DNA of 64,000 nt from Lanius collurio (Eukaryota; Chordata; Aves; Passeriformes; Laniidae). The notes under the pieces are model-generated. The model saw only the letters and a program-made list of their open reading frames with translations, was not told the origin of the DNA and searched no databases. Positions within the stretch are counted from its first letter, which is position 1. Every line of letters starts with the position of its first letter. Both the position numbers and the translations under genes were made by a program. Location of the stretch: assembly GCA_020086605.1 (NCBI GenBank), contig JACBWW010000018.1:12903139-12967138 (forward strand), written 5' to 3'. Positions 1 to 12,000 of this stretch are shown piece by piece.

Positions 1-2770
1 TTCAGCGTTGCATCTGCTCTATTTGAATCACAGCACAGGATTGCTCAGGTCGGACTCTGTTTGCCCATGGGGTGCCAGGTGCCCATGTGTGATGTGTCCC
101 CTCAACAGCACCCCTGTGCAGAGTTACGCTGCACACATCCTGTGTCACACAGGGCATCAGAGGTCTCTGGGGTGGAGCCTGGCTGAGGGATAGTGGGAGG
201 CATCACTCCCCCTTCTTCCTCCTGTCAGCTGCAGAGCAATTCCTGGTGCACAGGGCAGCTGCCCACAGAACTCAGCAAATCACTGTAGTAATTGTAATAA
301 GTGAGCATTTTGAAAGTGCGTCACTCCTGATCCTTTCCTGCTGGCTGAGCATTGCCATCGCTGCTGACCCCCACCACATCAGGGAATGCAGAGATGCAGC
401 TGTTGGGAGAGGGCTGGGAGGAGAGTGCCTGTGTCCCAGATGCTTCAGGCTTGATTGTGTGCTACCAATGGGGAGATGTTGGGAAAAGGCTCAGGAAACT
501 GGGGTCTGTACTGGAGTCATGGGAGTTGGCCCCAGAACCACGTGCTCCCAAACCGCAGTTCCCAAGGGATGCTGCGGTAGCTGAAGGATTTACTTTCTGG
601 CAACGTTTCCATCTTTACAGGGATGGAGGGAGTGTTAATGGTTTCTGATGTGCTCTCATAGCCTCCCTCCCTTCATACCGCAAGCACATGAAAAACGTCC
701 AGATTCCCTTCCCAGCCTATCTCTGGGCTGCAGACGCTTATGTCAGATCCTGTGATGGGGAGGGAAGAGGCTGGAGTGATCAATTTGTGAGCAATAGGGA
801 GAGTAGTGCCAGCCATTGTTCCTTGCTGGGGTGAGCCTGTTCTGCTGAGAGAGTTGTTTTCATGATGTTTTTCAGGAGCAGGCAGAGGCAGACCTCTGAA
901 TAAACCCATCCCAGGTAAACACTGGAGGCTGTGGCTCTGTAGAGAGGTCCACATCTGCTGAAATGAGCTGCTAACCCTGTCTGGCTGCCTGTGGGACATG
1001 CCTCTCCTGGCAGGAGAGTGCATTGGCCCCAACTCTGGTGTTGGGGAAGGGCTGCTGTGATGAGGGGGACATGGATGCTGCTCAGCAAGTGCCTGGAAGC
1101 CCCCTGGGTGCTGCGTCACAGCACAGACCCCTTCCCTGTGGCACTGCTGCCTCTGGGGCCAATGAGGCCCGCAGCCCCCGGGCCTAGTGTCACTTCTCAT
1201 CGTTTCCACTGGCTGCCCCTTTGCTGCAGTGCCACCATTGATTATTTTTGGATGTCCTAGATCTGTCAGGCCAGGGCTGGCTGCTCCCCCTGCTCCCCAT
1301 GGAGCAGCAGGGTTCTCATCACCCGGTGCTGCGGTGGGTGCTGCCCTCCTCTCTCCCGAGCCAGACCCCATCCCCAAAGGGTTGGAGGCTACTGGGGTTC
1401 ACCCACTGTTGATGCCAGGGCTGCTTACCCGCAGCCTCTCCCTGCTCTGCCATAGTTCATTAGAGCTTAGAAGGAAGAAACAAGGACAAAATCTGCCTGC
1501 AGCCCTTTCCCCCAGTGTGTGTAGCTACCTGGGATGTGAGCCTAGAAAATTTATTCTCCTGTATCTCTTTTTGGTTTCCCGTTCCATCTCACCTGCTCGT
1601 TACTTCATAGCTTTCCATCCATTATTTTGCAATTTATAGTAACCTGGAATCAAACCTTATTTTGTCTGATTAAAAGGTTTCCTGCTGTTCTTCCTCAAGC
1701 TCCAAAAAGTGTTTTCACACTCCTCCCCCAGCAGCAGAATATATTAAATACAAGGCAAACAGCATTACCAGCTCAATCCTGAAAGCTATTGTGTGCTCAG
1801 CAATGTCGCTACCTTGGAGTCCCATTAAGAGCCAAGGTGTTGAGTACTGCTAAATATTAGTCCCTCAGACCTTGATGAATTACAAGGGGACACTTGGATG
1901 CACAGGAAAAATTAATTCCCTGGAACAAAACATATCCGTCTCCTGCTGAGTCTTCTCCTTCCCTCAGGAGATGGCTGCAGGGTGTGGAGCAAGGTGATCA
2001 AAGTGATGCCGCTGTCAATACCTGGGAACATTGCTGCTGCTCCAGACCCCTGAGCTCACCCAAGTGCCTGCCCTGCATGGGTGGTAGCAATGATTTGTCA
2101 TCTGTCTCCAGCAGACAGCCTAATTTTTTAATTAGCTGATAGGCTGATTAGCTGCTGTGCTGCAGCCACTGCTCTGCTCTGCTGGGTGCCTAATCAGTGC
2201 TGCAGAAAGCTGGTTAGCAGCCAGGTCGCTGGGGCACATCGCCTCCTGCACTGCCTTGGAGCTCTGTGTGCAGAGACGGAGGCTGTTTAATGGAGAAGCA
2301 GCTGCTGCACTGTCCCAAGGAGCCAAGGGGACCCTTGGCTGCTTGGCAGATGTGAGGACCTGTGTTGAAGTACGCAGCTGGAAGGTAAGCTGCACTGCAC
2401 CTTGGAAAGCTCTGCTGGGACAGGGTTTTGTAGCATCATCTTCTTTTGGAAGGGTGGGCTCTGGAGCAGCACCATGTCCTGGGAAGGGGGACTGCAGCCC
2501 CCCCAGTAGCCAGCACACTGGCAGCAAGCTCTGAGGACCATGTCATGCTTGCACACGTGCACGTGTGCCCCTGCCTTGGCTGCTTCCTCTGGGCGAGGCT
2601 CTCCAGTGCTGCTGAGGTTGGCTGGGCAGGGAGCAGTCACTGATCCTGGGCGCAGAGGGGAGGCTGTGTGTGGAGAAAACAAGGCCTGGCCAGGGGAGCA
2701 CACAGCCGGAGAGGAAGCTGCTCACAGCCCTGCTGACAGCAGCAGGGAGAGTGGCCAGGGGCAGCTGCCA

Positions 2771-3016
2771 GTGCAGGAGTGTGAGCCAAACCCAGGGAGC
2801 CTGTAATGAAGGGCAGGATGGAGAACACAGCATGTTTGTGTAAATAAACTGTGTGCCTCCACACTGGGCTTGTTGAGGTGCTGGCATCCCTGCCTGGCAC
2901 TGCAGCTGCTCTCGTGCCCTGCTCCCTTTGCAGCTGAGGGTTTCGGGGACAGCTGGCTGCTGCTGCTGGGCAGCACCCTCTGAGTTGCACAGGGACCTCT
3001 GGGGCCTGTCACCCAC
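2771..3016. repeat. Direct repeat, copy A (about 240 bp)
   Basis: The segment is repeated in the same orientation at 6141-6375, about 3.37 kb downstream. The best-matching core runs from about 2804 to 3014. I estimate 85-88% identity by eye, with long identical runs at the AATGAAGGGCAGGATGG stretch and in the GGCATCCCTGCCTGGCACTG stretch. Copy A has an extra nine-base run of CTG-like units near 2957-2968. Each copy carries an AATAAA (here 2843-2848) at the equivalent place. It is not a recognisable CR1 tail. It could be a local duplication or two copies of a dispersed family I do not know. Confidence 0.85.
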
Positions 3017-3910
3017 TCTGCATCCATGCCTGGGCATGCTGCTGGCTGTGGGAGTGGAGTTTTTCTTGGCCACACATCTCTCTGAGCCCGTGAAGGCGGA
3101 GGATCCTGGTTTCACAGCCAGAACGGGCAGCTTTGTGGATCTGCGTGTTGCTGCTGCAGGCACACTGCCCACTGGAGCTGGCGGCTGCTGCTCTTCTCCA
3201 GGAGATTTATTACCCAGGACAGCCATCTAAAAGTCACTGAAGGTCCTTCACAGGTCCTTCTTTCCTTGGGATCTTGTCCTGTCATTATGGGGCTAGCTAA
3301 AAAATCTGACTGAAAAAAACATTGCACATAGCGATTCAGAGAGGTGGAGGGTAAGCTGTGCAGGTATGCCTGGCATTTGTAGACCTGCAGACCTGAGATC
3401 CCCAGCCCTTCTGACTCCAATTCAGAGAGCTTTGGTTGCTTGGCTCTCTTCCTTCTGGTGGTCCAAGTCAAGTAGCAAAATGCACAGCCACCCCCTGGCC
3501 CTTTCCCACACCCCGCTGCAGAGCTGCAGCCAGCGGGGGACACTCCTGTCACTTGGCTGCACTGTGTCACTGATGCTGGCTGCAGCTCCTGCTGGCCCTG
3601 CAGAAGGGTCTCTGAGCTGCTCTGCCTCCAGCAGCTCTCTGTCCCAGCCCTTGCCAGGCCATCACCCAGCCACCGCCCGTGCTGCCTCCTGAAGGATGGA
3701 GCACGGTCTTGCCTCCTTGTGTTGCAGGGCTGGCAGGCGCTGGATCCGTGGGAAAAGGCAAAGTGGTGTGCCTGGGTCACACAGCTGGGTCAGCAGTCCC
3801 AGCAGGGCCCCTGCTGAGCTCACCTCTTAAGGTGTCCCTGGCCCCAAAAGTCACTGCTGGGATGCAGAGGTGTGGGGAAGTCAAGGTGCTCCCACCTGAT
3901 CTGTGCCAAG

Positions 3911-3973
3911 TGCCAGTTGGAATCAATGATCTTAAAGGTCTTTTCCAACCTAAACAATTCCATGATTCTGTGT
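3911..3973 (+). mobile_element. CR1-type LINE 3' tail fragment
   Basis: The block GATCTTAAAGGTCTTTTCC followed by AACCTAAACAATTCCATGATTCTG is the hallmark end of avian CR1 elements read on the + strand. Only the last 60 or so bases are recognisable, and the upstream flank does not obviously continue the element. This 5' truncation is typical of CR1. No coding part remains. Confidence 0.85.
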
Positions 3974-5010
3974 CGGAGGAGTCTCTCCTCATTGGCATGG
4001 AGCATCAGAATGCTTAAGTCCTTAAAAACAGGTTTGTTGAGACAAGTGGAGATGTCAGTGCAGGGGATGGTGGGAGCAGAGCCAAATTACCACTAGCCTT
4101 GGTGACAGGTGTTTGCCTCAGGAATGTGTGTGAGATTTGGGCACAGTGCAGCCTGGAGGGGTGGTGTCCTGTCCCCTCCTGCTGTCCTGCTGTTGCTTGC
4201 AGCATCTCCTCTGCCAGACCAGCTGCAGGCAGGATTTTTAACTCTGAAGGGGCTGAGCTTGACCAACATGAGCCTGTCAGTGGGCTGGAGAGTTATAGCA
4301 CTCACAGTAGGTTTTGATTCTTGCTTCTACTTTACATCTATTAAACCACTGCTCAGTTATCAATGATTTAGACTGCAATGTTTTCTGGACAGCTTCTGCC
4401 CTTTGTACTGTGATTGCAGCTCTCCATTTCACTATTAAGTTCCTGGACACAACTCTTTTCCCCTCTCCACTGCCAGTGGTGGCATGCTGCTGCCCAGGAT
4501 CTGGTGTGGTTTGTATGGAAGTGGAGGGTTTGGATCCAAGGCCAGCACACAGACCCCAGCCCTGCATCTGCTCTCTGGGCTCAGCTTTGCTAGGGAAGCG
4601 ACCCTTGTACAGAAAAAGTTGTTGGAATGAGCATGAATGACTTTGGCTGCAGAACAGCCTGTGCTGCTCTCTGCAGGCTCCTGCTCCTTTGCACCTCCTC
4701 TTCACCTGACCCTCCATCCATTGTCTTGTACTTATAAACCCACTATTTACATTTCTTAGAGTCCATCCTCTTGACTCAGCTTAGGGGAAAGTAGTCTTAT
4801 TCTATGGGCAGGTTCAAGTCTGCCCATCCATAGGCTTCTCTGAACAATGGCAGCAGGTTCTAAAGGGCTGGAGGGGTAATAGTTGCTGCTGGTTGCTTGC
4901 TGTATGACATCCCCAGAGCTCTGGCTAGGTCTGCCAAAGCGACTTTCCTCCTCCCTGTTCCCCCTGCTGCCATTCATGATCCTGCCTGACATTTCTGGGA
5001 AGAGCAATTT

Positions 5011-5120
5011 CATAGAATCATACAATGTTTTGGATTGCAAGGGACCCTAAAGTTCATCGGTGTCCAGCCCCCCTGCCATGGATAGATATGTCACCAGGTA
5101 GATCAGGTTGCTCATCTAGA
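5011..5120 (-). mobile_element. CR1-type LINE 3' tail fragment, minus orientation
   Basis: It begins with CATAGAATCATACAATG, followed by a GGATTGCAAGGGACC-like stretch, a cytosine-rich CCAGCCCCCCTGCCATGG segment and AGATCAGGTTGCTCA. This is the order seen at the 3' end of CR1 elements read in reverse. It is diverged and 5' truncated, and appears to fade out just past 5120. Confidence 0.85.
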
Positions 5121-6140
5121 CCATGTTTACTCCTAAGTGCCACTCCATTGGTGGGGTGACCTGACTCGCTGCACACCTGCTCTATCTCTGCTGTGCCATA
5201 GGGCAGTTTTTGGGGTCCATGGTTCTTGGGAAGAGCCATCAGACTTGGAGAAGCTGCCTCCTGCCAGAGGGGCTCCTGGGTGCCTTTCAGAGCATCCAGA
5301 CAACTTGTCATGCCCCTCAGCACACAGACAGGGAGCCTGTCTGTGTGCTGTCATAGCCCCACTGGGTCCTGGCAGAGAATGTGGGGTAGCAGGGCCTATG
5401 GACATGACCTCTGCCTGCCTGTGCCCCCTCACTGAACGGGGCTGTGGGATGAGGCATCTCTGAAGCTGGCCTTTCTCCTCTGGACAGGGCTGGGGGGAGG
5501 TTTTGAGCCGAGCCTGGAGCACAGCCCTGCTGTGGCTGCTGATACAAGGCTGCAGTAAAACATTACGAGCTTTAAATGAGGCCAACCTGTGCTGTAAACC
5601 TGTCACTGCTAATGGAGACCATCTCTGCTTTGATTGGCACAGCTCCCCTTTCCATGCCATGGCTGGAAGAGCTGGAGCTGAACAGAGGGGAGGGTTCTAC
5701 ACAGTATGGCAAAGTTAGGAAACTCCCTGCTGTGCAGAATACTCAGCCTTTTCCCACATTTCCAGCTGGATCCCTGTGAGCAGCTTTTGCTGAAGAGAGC
5801 ACGCGATTCCTCCACCCCCACGTGAGAGCCAGGACAAAGCGCTTGGTCGAAGGGTGAAAGAGCATGATACATCATAAATATTAGTGCCTGGCCCCTTGCC
5901 AGTCCCAAGCAGAGAAATCGTGTCAGCCAATGATCTGTGCATGCAAGCTACATCTGGCAAAGTGATGCTTAATGTCACCCATGCTCACTTACGTCTCAGT
6001 GTTGCAGTTAATACTTGCTTTAACTAAAAATTTTTTAAATTTTGAAAAATTTAAACAAAGAAAAAGTACTTGGTGCTTTCTGGGTCTCATTTCTTCTTAA
6101 GTGTTTCCTGGGGCAAACACAAGGCACAGCATGGGATGAG

Positions 6141-6375
6141 TGTGCAGGGGTGAACCAAACATGAGAAGCATCTAATGAAGGGCAGGATGGAGAACCCAGC
6201 ATGTTTGTGTAAATAAACCATGTCTCCATGCTGCGCTTCTTGTGGCGCTGGCATCCCTGCCTGGCACTGCAGCTGTGCTCATGCCCTGCTCCCTGCTCAG
6301 CTGAGGCTTCTGGGGACAGCTGGCTGGGCAGCACCCTCTGGGTTGCACAGGGATCCTCCAGAGCCTTTTACCCAT
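6141..6375. repeat. Direct repeat, copy B (about 235 bp)
   Basis: This is the second copy of the segment at 2771-3016, in the same orientation. It lacks the nine-base CTG-like insertion and has a three-base gap near 6225. The AATAAA in this copy is at 6212-6217. Similarity is lost soon after the ACCCA at about 6371-6375, immediately before a run of guanine blocks. No coding function is recognised in either copy. Confidence 0.85.
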
Positions 6376-6384
6376 TGAGATGCT

Positions 6385-6407
6385 GGGGTGGGCAGGGTTG
6401 GGATGGG
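6385..6407 (+). other. G-quadruplex-type motif
   Basis: Five runs of three or four G are separated by loops of one or two bases (6385-6388, 6390-6392, 6395-6397, 6400-6402, 6405-6407). This satisfies the usual short-loop quadruplex pattern with one spare run. It lies on the non-template strand of XXYLT1, so it would also be present in the intronic RNA. Whether it folds is inference. Confidence 0.6.
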
Positions 6408-8935
6408 AGCTTCCTCCAAGCTCAGCTTTCTTTCTCTGCTGTGATTAATTGCAATTGGCGTTCATCTGTAATTTTAGAGAACAATCAGATGACGTGCCTC
6501 ACAGTTGATTTAATTGAAACCTGATGAGGCATCATATGGCTGCTGTGCACCAGGGTGAATTGTGCTGGGATGCCCCTGGGAATCCCATCCCATCTTCCCA
6601 GCCTCTGCAGTACCTTGTATGGCTCAGGCTCCCCACATTTCTCTGGAGCTGATCTTGTGCTGGAAGTCCAAGGTCTTCTTGCCCTGGAGTTTTGTGACCA
6701 GTCTAAATATTCTCAAGTACAGTAGCATTTAGGATTTGAGAGTTTGCTGCACTGCAGTTTGGGCCACTGGGGAGAATTAGTGCATTTGGGATACACATCT
6801 TCTTCCTCATTGCAGAAATCCACTGCTCTGCTGATTCATATGCTTGAGTTGCACTGGCCATTTCTGAGGCAGTTCAGAAGGCTGGGGGAAATAGCTTTCA
6901 GGTTAAGATCTGCTTTAGCCTGTGGTGAATTACTGCACCTGGGTTTTAAATCTTTGCAAACAGAGGATTATGGTGATGGTAAATACTAGGTAGGCCTGAG
7001 GATTGCCATACTGAGGGCTGAAGGGGCCATGGCCTTTCCCTTTAGCAGATAAAGCATGATGGATGTTAAAAAAATAAATTGAGATACAACCCAGGTTGTA
7101 GCTTAGATACTATTTCTCCTTGATTTATATTTCTGCTTGGGTGCTTCGCAGTGTAAGCAGTGTATTTCTTGCTTAACTTCACAGGGCTTTTTTGTTCTTA
7201 AATGAGGACAATGTGGTATGTATGACCAATTGCTAAGAGCCCCAGATTAGTGCAAGATCTGCAAAACATTCAGAGCTGCTGTACAGCCCAGCATCTGCAT
7301 AAAAGACAAACACCAAGCAATGAACATGTTTGAAAATGCAAAGCTGCAGTCCCGTGCTGGGGAATAACTGCTGGTGCCTGGCTGCTCTCGGTGCCTCTGG
7401 GTCTCTAGCTCCAATGGTGGTTTTGGGGCCTGAAAAGAGAACAATTGCCTCCTGCTCTCAGCAGCCAGGAGTAGACAGCAGCCTGTCCCAAGCACGACAG
7501 GGTGAGGGGTTGAGGAACCATGGTAGTGGGAAGGTTGTAGTGTGGGCACTGCCCCAGCAACACCACTGGGATGGGAAGCCCTTCCCTTAGGCACAGCAGA
7601 CGCAGGCAGCAGAAGGTGAGAGCATGCAGGGCTTGTCCTCCTGCCTGCAGGTACTGGGCAAGAGGAGTGATGAGGGCTTGGTTTGCTAATTGCTCTGGAA
7701 GTGGTGGTGACAGGCAGGTCTAGCCTGCAGGGAACTGTAAGGGCATCTGTGCATGATGAGTGGGACCAAAACAGGTTGACACAGCCTTACAATCCAATTA
7801 GTGCCAAGTGCTAAGCAACTTGGCCAATTTGCTCTTGGCTTTTATAACGCATATAAATAGCGGGGGCGTTGCATAACACCCTGGGGATGGCTCCACTCGC
7901 AGTCCCTGAGAAGGGCTGAGCTGCACTAGCCAGAAGATGGCCACGGCTTTGTCCGTGGCTGGGGGATCCCATCTGATGGTCTGATCTCTTGTAGTGTTTG
8001 CTTGCTGCATTGCACTTGGCCTGCTGCACTCCACGCAGCATCCCCAGATCCACCTGGGATAAGCAGTCTTGACAAGGCATATCTGCATGCTTTCCCAAGC
8101 AGCATCTCTGTCTTTCTGTCCTATGTGCTGCAGAGGAGACTGGGGCAAATTTGGGGCAGGGGCCTGACCCTGTTAACGAGCTCAGGCCCAGCCTTGAGAA
8201 TGATGTCCTCCAGCATCTCCTTGTTTTTGATGTCTCACTGCAAGTGGAAGATGCTTCCATGTCTTCACAGCCCCCCTTGCCTCTGAGAGGGTTTCACCAA
8301 CAATAATAAAGCCTTTTAGGCTGCTGCAGTTCACCAGCAGTTCTGTGCAGGCAGAGGGCTGTAATCTGTGTAATCCCTTCCTCAGGGAAGCCCATGGCAA
8401 GCTGCTGGGAGCTAATGGGTTTGTGCAGGTGATACTGGAGGTGTCATGTGGCAGACTGATGTTGTCTGTGATGGGAATTGCTTTGGTATGTTGGGCCAGG
8501 GGTGGATGCTCTCTGGGCTGGAGGTGGGAAACGCTCATGAAGTTGGTAGCAGAAGGTAAACATGGGGTTTTGTGTGGCTGGCACTGCAGAAGCACTTCTG
8601 GAAAGGGAGAGAGGCTGGTTTGAAGCTACCTCTTGCTTTTGTCAGTTATATAGAAAACCAGTTTTCTGGAAGGAAGGAGTGAGTGGATAGAAGCAGGGCA
8701 TAACCAGAAATTATTTCTGAAGTAAACACACAGTGCTAAGTACTTTATGATGGTTGAAGTTTGTTTGCTTCATGCAGAGGTTGCAGCTGAATTGTGTTTG
8801 CTCTGAGTTGGTCGAGTCTTGCCCATGGAGCTGATTGTACCAAATCCTCACTGGGTGCAGTTCCTCCAGTAGCTGCTGGTGACCACTGGTTACAGTTTTG
8901 TCTTATATTGCTGATTTTTCTCTTTGTGCTTTCAG

Positions 8936-9068
8936 AAATAACACAGATCATCCAGGTAGACTTGGACTTGAAGTACAAGACCAACATCCGAGACCTGTTT
9001 GATGAGTTTGACAACTTCCCAGAGGAAGCAGTCGTTGGGATTGCCAGGGAAATGCAACCAGTGTACAG
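8936..9068 (+). CDS. XXYLT1: XXYLT1 penultimate coding exon (xyloside xylosyltransferase 1, DxD exon)
   Basis: XXYLT1 is a type II ER-membrane glycosyltransferase (GT8 family). It adds the terminal xylose in alpha-1,3 linkage to the xylose-glucose O-glycan on EGF-like repeats of Notch and some clotting factors, using UDP-xylose and a divalent metal. This 133 bp exon is recognised from its translation: an ITQIIQVDLDLKYK stretch, then NIRDLFDEFDNFPEE and GIAREMQPVYR. The DLD at 8959-8967 is the DxD motif that coordinates metal and nucleotide sugar. The acceptor is a pyrimidine tract plus AG at 8934-8935; the donor is GT at 9069. The exon begins with the last two bases of a split codon and ends with the first two bases of an Arg codon completed by the 20639 exon, so the frame joins cleanly. 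No stop or frameshift is visible. Identification is firm; species-level identity is not. Confidence 0.95.
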
Positions 9069-12000
9069 GTATAGCCCCCTCCCTGTGGGGAGCAGGGAGT
9101 GAGCTGTGGGTGGCTGGTGTCTTCTCTTCAATTCACGTTGCTCTTCACTCATGGACCACTGGTGGGATTCAGGGACATGGATATTTCCAGGTGGTTAGAG
9201 AAATTGATTTAGTTTAGCCTCTGTTGTTCCAAGGATGGATCTCAGGTTTTCTTTTAATCCAGGATAAATCAGATAATCATCCTAGGCTGCCTTAATGGAT
9301 CTCAGTAGAGCTGAGTTTGAGCATTTGAGATGGCTTGGCTAGATTTGCTAATCCTAATGGAAAACTCCTTGGAGAAAGATAAAAAGGTGTAAGAGGTCTG
9401 TATGTCTTTTCCTTCCCTAGTGGAAGCCTTCTTTCCTACTGAACCTCCTAAGACATGACCAGCAGCACTCCTGAGCAAAGGCTGAGCTGCAAAAATCCAG
9501 ACCAGCCATTCTTGCTGCTTGTGCATCCAGATGAGAAGAGGGTAGAGACAGAGAGAAGTTCATCAGCAGGGGATTGGTGGTCGTTAATCACCACCAATTG
9601 CTTCCTGGAAGCCTAAACCATAGAAGAGCATGTGGTTGCTCAAACTACAGGAGTCACCGCTATTCCTGAGCTGGAAAAAGACATCTCTCTGTCTGTAGCA
9701 TAAGTCTTGCCTCTCTCCTGTTTTGTACTCTAGGCAAGGTGAGCTGGGACTAGAGGAACACAGATGCTGAGGTCTTGTCTCCATAGGGTAGAACCATGCT
9801 CAGAGTGTGGATGGTCGCTGTATCTGCTCTGGGTGTCCTGACAGGATTTTGGTGCCCAGAATGGTGAATCCAGCCTCAGTTGATCATATTCAGTTGTTTG
9901 AGCTTCAAGTGGGATGGAGGGAAGAGCTGCAGCCAAGAGCGGCCGTGGGGCTGTGGGACCGTGGCCTCGGTCAGCCCGGCAGGGCAGGTCCCCTTCATGA
10001 GCGGTGCAGCCTGGAACGGGGTAAATCGAGCGTTTGTTCGCCTGCAGTTAGTGCAGGATGGAATCTGTTTTTGTCTCTGCAGGGCTCTGCGTTATTTCCA
10101 TGCATAACTAGGGAGTGGGGATGGTGTTGCGCTGCCTGGATGTGGTTTGTGGGACCAGGCGTGCCTGGAGGGGACTGAATTAAGGTTTGGGGTGCTCCGC
10201 TGGAGAGCCTTTCAGCATGGCAGGGGACAAGGCACAGGATCAGGGGGCTGAGCACTGAATACTTGACCCAAGCCATAGCCATGTTCTCCCCCTCCTGCCG
10301 CCTGCAGTGGGGACAAACACACCAAGCAATAACAGCCCTCACAGGCTGCATTTTTAGGCTGAACTTTCTGTTGTTGCAGTTTTGACGCTCTGGGTCACTT
10401 TGGGCTATGTTGTGCTTTTCTTCTTGTGTTGTTTTGATCTTCATGTGAAAACAAGTTCCTGATCCTTTTTGTCGCCAGATCACCCGTTGTGGGGCGAGCT
10501 GTGCAAACTCCAGCCTGCCCTCCTGCCAAGCCCTGCACCCTGCAGGGATCACACCTCGCTGCTAAAGGGGTTTCCAGACACAAACATGAGCTGACAAAGC
10601 ATGGATGTCTTTGTAAAAAAAAAAACTTTGCTATTTTTATACTTTCAGACAGATAAAAACGTGTTGTAGGTGTGAAATAAGAGGTGTCAGCTTCAGCCAC
10701 GTTGCTTGCCATGTGTGCAGGCTGGAAGCATCAGTTGGGAAAATGGTTGTGAGGGTGGAGGAGGATGGGTGATGGTGGGGTCTCTGCATTGCCACTCACA
10801 TTTTCCTCATCATTTCACACTGCTCTCTGCTGCCCCAGCTTTGCCCCAAAACATCAGAGGACTTGGGGCAAGTTAGCAGAGCTGTCCTGAGCTTGCTCAT
10901 GGAGCTGTGGACTCAGTTCCCTGGGGCAGGGTAAGCCAGTGGCTGGGAGAGGTCTGGGTGCCATCTTTCCTGCTATGTAACAGTGGGAAGAATGAATGGA
11001 GATCAACCCACCGTTTGTTCCCACCAGCTGCCCATGGGCAGCTGTAGGCTGCACTCTCTAGGCACAGGCTGGGGCTGCAGGAGGCTCAGGCTGCTGTGCT
11101 GGTGCACTGAGCAGCGCTGGGCATAGACATTTACAGGAAATGGAGGAGTAAGAGAACAGCAAATCGGAAACATCCTGGAGCCTGTCTGCATATCCTGAAG
11201 GTAGGGGAAACCTCCAGACAGCAAAACAGGATGGCACGGGAGTGTTTCCACTCGCTTGACTCATGCTGAAACAATGCCCGGCCACTGTTTGTCTTGGACA
11301 AACACATTTCTCTGAGCAACAGGATCTCCCGGCCCTCCTGCTAGGCCAGTGCTGGGATTTAACTTTTGCACAGTCTGGGGTTGACCTGTCCTTTGGGGCC
11401 ACTCAGGGTGAGTTGGAGTGGCCTGTGGAGAGCAGTAGCTCCTGCTGAAGCTGGGTTTGGATCACCCAGCAGTGTCTGGCAGGGAGTCCTGGATGCAGAG
11501 GGGGAGGTGGCAGGAGCCCATGTCATGTGCAGGAAGTGCTCTGAAGTCTGAGGCCACCAGCGTCAGGTTTCCGTCTCTGGCCATTGCGGGGAAAAGAGGC
11601 ACCCTGTCCATGGGTCAGGCATGTTGTTCTTTGTGTGGCTTTTGGATCAATCAGCACCTCTGTGGATAGGGTTGCAGGCAGAGCTTCATCCCACAAGAAG
11701 CTGCCCCCATGGTGGGGTTGTTGAGGACACTGGTACAGTGCAACACCTCCTAGATGCTTTGGGCTTTCCATGGCAGCACTGGATTCCTTCTGCCAGGCTG
11801 TTTGAGTACTGGCCTGCAGAAGAGCCTCTTCCCAGACTGACTTATGCCTGCTCATGTGTCTGCCTGCACAGGATTCACACTGTGGCCAAGATCAGGAGCT
11901 TTGGCTTTAATGGGAGTGATTTTGATGGAAAGATTGGATTCTGCATCATCCAAAAGGCTTTCCATGCAAGGAGGTGCTTCTGCAGAGTCATAACCTTAAT

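Larger units (their letters stand above)
1..8935 (+). other. XXYLT1: XXYLT1 intron (3' part), upstream of the DxD exon
   Basis: This is the downstream part of the intron preceding the 8936 exon; its 5' end lies outside the window. It ends in a pyrimidine-rich tract at about 8916-8933 and an AG acceptor at 8934-8935. It contains a roughly 240 bp direct repeat (2771-3016 and 6141-6375), two CR1 tails (3911-3973 and 5011-5120) and a G-rich motif at 6385-6407. The open frames across it are short, rich in Cys, Trp, His and Gln, lie on both strands, and I recognise none. The remainder is ordinary unique-looking intronic sequence. Confidence 0.85.

Noticed and set aside
673..1377. 234-codon minus-strand open frame in the XXYLT1 intron
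   Set aside because: Its composition is Pro, Gly, Ser, His and Gln rich, several frames overlap it on both strands, and no domain is recognised. It is typical of GC-rich intron sequence.
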